Positions 5,191 to 6,353 of a stretch of DNA of 6,353 nucleotides are shown in pieces (position 1 is the stretch's first letter; the number at the start of each line of letters is the position of its first letter). A program made the position numbers and the translations under genes. The notes beneath the pieces were generated by a model, which worked only from the letters and a program-made list of their open reading frames with translations, was not told the origin of the DNA and did not search any database. The stretch covers positions 1 to 6,353 of the forward strand of contig CADBTH010000172.1 of the NCBI GenBank assembly GCA_902797495.1, written 5' to 3'. The DNA is from an uncultured Ruminococcus sp. (lineage in GTDB: Bacteria > Bacillota > Clostridia > Oscillospirales > CAG-272).

Positions 5191-6108
5191 TCAGACCCTG
5201 AATTTAACGGGATCTTCAGCCTTCCCCCTGCCGTACAGAATGCGTTCGGCCTCAGCCCGGATACCGAGAGTCAGAACGTTCATGATCACTCCCTTGTACG
5301 TTCCGATGCCCGCCTCGTCGATCAGCTCGAAAGCCGCGGCGGCGCGGTTCGCTTCTATCCCTATCGCGGAATAAAGCCCGTCGGCGATCTCCTTCTTCAG
5401 AAGAGGGCGCTTATCCTCCGCGCCTTCCTCGTACGGCTTCTCATAGAGTAACGCCAGAGGATTGTATTTTTCGTCTTTTACGTCGTCCGCGAGGTCCTCC
5501 GCGGCGTCGAAAACGTAAATTATCTTTCCGAGACGCCGCCCCATCTCTTCCGCTATCAGCTTCAGGTCGCCCTCGTATCCGAACGATGCGACGCGCGCGA
5601 GCAGCGTTCCGAAAGCGGCGGCAGGCTCGTCGAGCGACGCGACCTTTTTATCTTCTATCTCAGCTATCGCCTCAAGGTCGCCCGACACGGCTTCGTCAAG
5701 CTCCGCGATCCGCTTCCTGACTCTCCTCACCATGCATCGCCCGTACGGGGAGATCATCTTCGCGCCGAGACGCTTGAAGCCGCGCTCGTCGTTCGCGTTG
5801 TCGGCGATCTTTCCCGCCGTCAGCACCGCGCTCGCCGCGGCGGCGTACTCCAGAGCGGGATTGCGCTTCATTATGTTGCGGTGCGAGACGGGATGCGCGA
5901 CGCACCCGCGCCTTGAGAATGAGGACGGTATCCGCTCCGCCGCCATCCGGAAGAGGGCGAGAAAAGCGAGATCGTAGTTCAGCGTCAGACGCGACGCCTG
6001 ACCGGTGAGAGCGCCCATCGTGCGGCAGAGCCCGCAGTACGCTCCCTTGTACGCTTCAAACTCCGCGACGGTGAGCGCCTGGACGTATGGCTTGATGTAT
6101 CCGAACAC
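5191..6108 (-). CDS. DUF5685-type protein with two Asp-rich motifs
   Basis: A 305-residue protein of unknown function that I recognise as a clostridial family annotated DUF5685. The start is taken as GTG at 6108, since AAAGGAG (6120-6114) lies 5 nt before it and the family begins MFGYI; the ATG at 6147 would fall at the predicted transcription start. Numbered from the GTG: an N-terminal FGYIKPY block, YCGLC with C25 and C28, YDLAFLAL (45-52), C69-H72-H76 (GCVAHPVSH), a first acidic motif DNANDE (103-108) and a second, DAAEDLADDVKDEKYNP (201-217). The rest is alpha-helical and alanine-rich; there is no signal peptide. The two acidic motifs, about 100 residues apart in helices, resemble those of squalene/phytoene synthases; this fold assignment is my inference. 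C25, C28 and C69/H72 could bind a metal. First gene of an operon with the J-domain gene, which starts 39 nt downstream. Confidence 0.82.
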   Translation of the reverse strand: MFGYIKPYVQALTVAEFEAYKGAYCGLCRTMGALTGQASRLTLNYDLAFLALFRMAAERIPSSFSRRGCVAHPVSHRNIMKRNPALEYAAAASAVLTAGKIADNANDERGFKRLGAKMISPYGRCMVRRVRKRIAELDEAVSGDLEAIAEIEDKKVASLDEPAAAFGTLLARVASFGYEGDLKLIAEEMGRRLGKIIYVFDAAEDLADDVKDEKYNPLALLYEKPYEEGAEDKRPLLKKEIADGLYSAIGIEANRAAAAFELIDEAGIGTYKGVIMNVLTLGIRAEAERILYGRGKAEDPVKFRV

Positions 6109-6113
6109 GGCGT

Positions 6114-6120
6114 CTCCTTT
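6114..6120 (-). promoter_or_regulatory. Ribosome binding site that decides the DUF5685-type start
   Basis: AAAGGAG ends 5 nt before GTG 6108-6106, an ideal spacing. It would be internal to the longer frame beginning at 6147, so it argues for the GTG start and 305 residues. Confidence 0.8.
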
Positions 6121-6152
6121 CCGCTGGATCGCACAAATAATTATCATTATAT

Positions 6153-6181
6153 ATCATAATATAAAAGAAAACCAATTTCAA
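6153..6181 (-). promoter_or_regulatory. Sigma-A-type promoter of the DUF5685 / J-protein / membrane-protein operon
   Basis: TTGAAA (-35, 6181-6176), 17-nt spacer, TATGAT (-10, 6158-6153). Start of transcription is expected near 6146, leaving a leader of about 38 nt before the GTG. It is the only good promoter seen for the three genes. Confidence 0.75.
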
Positions 6182-6220
6182 GGGGCAACGTGATAATTTC
6201 TGATTTTTTCGAAAAAAGGC

Positions 6221-6249
6221 TTGACAAGATTTTTTATTTATGATATCAT
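6221..6249 (+). promoter_or_regulatory. Sigma-A promoter of the tRNA-Gly gene
   Basis: Perfect TTGACA (6221-6226), 17-nt spacer, TATCAT (6244-6249). Transcription would begin near 6256, about 12 nt before the tRNA. A/T tracts just upstream (6204-6217) could act as an UP element, as is usual for stable-RNA promoters. Confidence 0.85.
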
Positions 6250-6267
6250 AATTAAGCTAAATTAAAC

Positions 6268-6341
6268 GCGAGTGTAGTTCAGTGGTAGAATTCCAGCCTT
6301 CCAAGCTGGTTATGTGGGTTCGATTCCCATCACTCGCTCCA
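6268..6341 (+). tRNA. tRNA-Gly (anticodon TCC)
   Basis: Complete cloverleaf of 74 nt. Acceptor GCGAGTG (6268-6274) pairs with CACTCGC (6331-6337); D arm GTTC (6277-6280) with GAAT (6288-6291); anticodon stem CCAGC (6293-6297) with GCTGG (6305-6309) around loop CTTCCAA, giving anticodon TCC (6300-6302), which reads GGA and GGG. The T arm is GTGGG (6314-6318) with CCCAT (6326-6330) around TTCGATT. Discriminator T6338 is followed by encoded CCA (6339-6341). No intron. Confidence 0.97.
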
Positions 6342-6348
6342 TTTTTTT
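6342..6348 (+). terminator. T-run after the tRNA gene
   Basis: Seven T directly follow the CCA end. They could release polymerase, but no separate hairpin precedes them within the window and the sequence ends at 6353, so this may also be a spacer in a longer tRNA cluster. Confidence 0.35.
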
Positions 6349-6353
6349 GTGCC

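Noticed and set aside
6109..6147. ATG at 6147 as start of the DUF5685-type gene (13 extra residues).
   Set aside because: It lies at the predicted transcription start without a ribosome site, whereas GTG 6108 has AAAGGAG at 5 nt and gives the family start.
1..6353. CRISPR arrays, insertion sequences, phage genes, toxin-antitoxin pairs or defence systems.
   Set aside because: No direct repeats with regular spacing, no terminal inverted repeats, no transposase or integrase motifs; every coding stretch fits a chromosomal family. The tRNA gene is intact and no attachment-site duplication was seen within the window.

Overview
The window looks like chromosomal DNA from a low-abundance or uncultured anaerobic Firmicute of the class Clostridia. 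The evidence is a PyrR gene with a Firmicutes-type attenuator, a SpoVB-family flippase, a parvulin lipoprotein with a Gram-positive lipobox, a DUF5685-type protein next to a J-domain protein, and sigma-A promoters in AT-rich gaps between GC-richer genes. Five complete protein genes, one gene start cut by the window edge and one complete tRNA gene account for nearly all of it. No mobile element, CRISPR array or integration site was seen, and the largest gap without a gene is about 240 bases.

Positions 1-757 (minus strand) are the start of a pyrimidine operon: a sigma-A-like promoter (729-757), a leader of about 120 nt, pyrR (67-603), and the first six codons of a following gene (1-19) that probably encodes a uracil permease. 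The leader can be folded by eye into all three parts of a PyrR attenuator: a PyrR-binding hairpin with the CNGNGA-type hexaloop (683-719), an antiterminator pairing (685-693 with 641-649), and an intrinsic terminator (621-649) ending 18 nt before the pyrR start codon.

Positions 758-2413 (plus strand) carry a divergently transcribed SpoVB/MurJ-like flippase gene. It converges on a parvulin-type lipoprotein foldase gene (2428-3927, minus) that has its own promoter (3965-3993). The intrinsic terminator of the foldase gene lies inside the last codons of the flippase gene.

Positions 3996-6181 (minus strand) form a compact three-gene operon behind one sigma-A-like promoter: a DUF5685-type protein with two Asp-rich motifs, a J-domain protein with a serine-rich linker and a cysteine-rich tail, and a small polytopic membrane protein that starts 1 nt after the J-protein stop codon. 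The joint function of these three genes is unknown, and this is the least understood part of the window. Divergent from it is tRNA-Gly(TCC) with encoded CCA and a strong consensus promoter (6221-6341, plus). Most of the window is ordinary housekeeping DNA; the points most worth a second look are the pyr attenuator and the DUF5685/J-protein/membrane-protein cluster.
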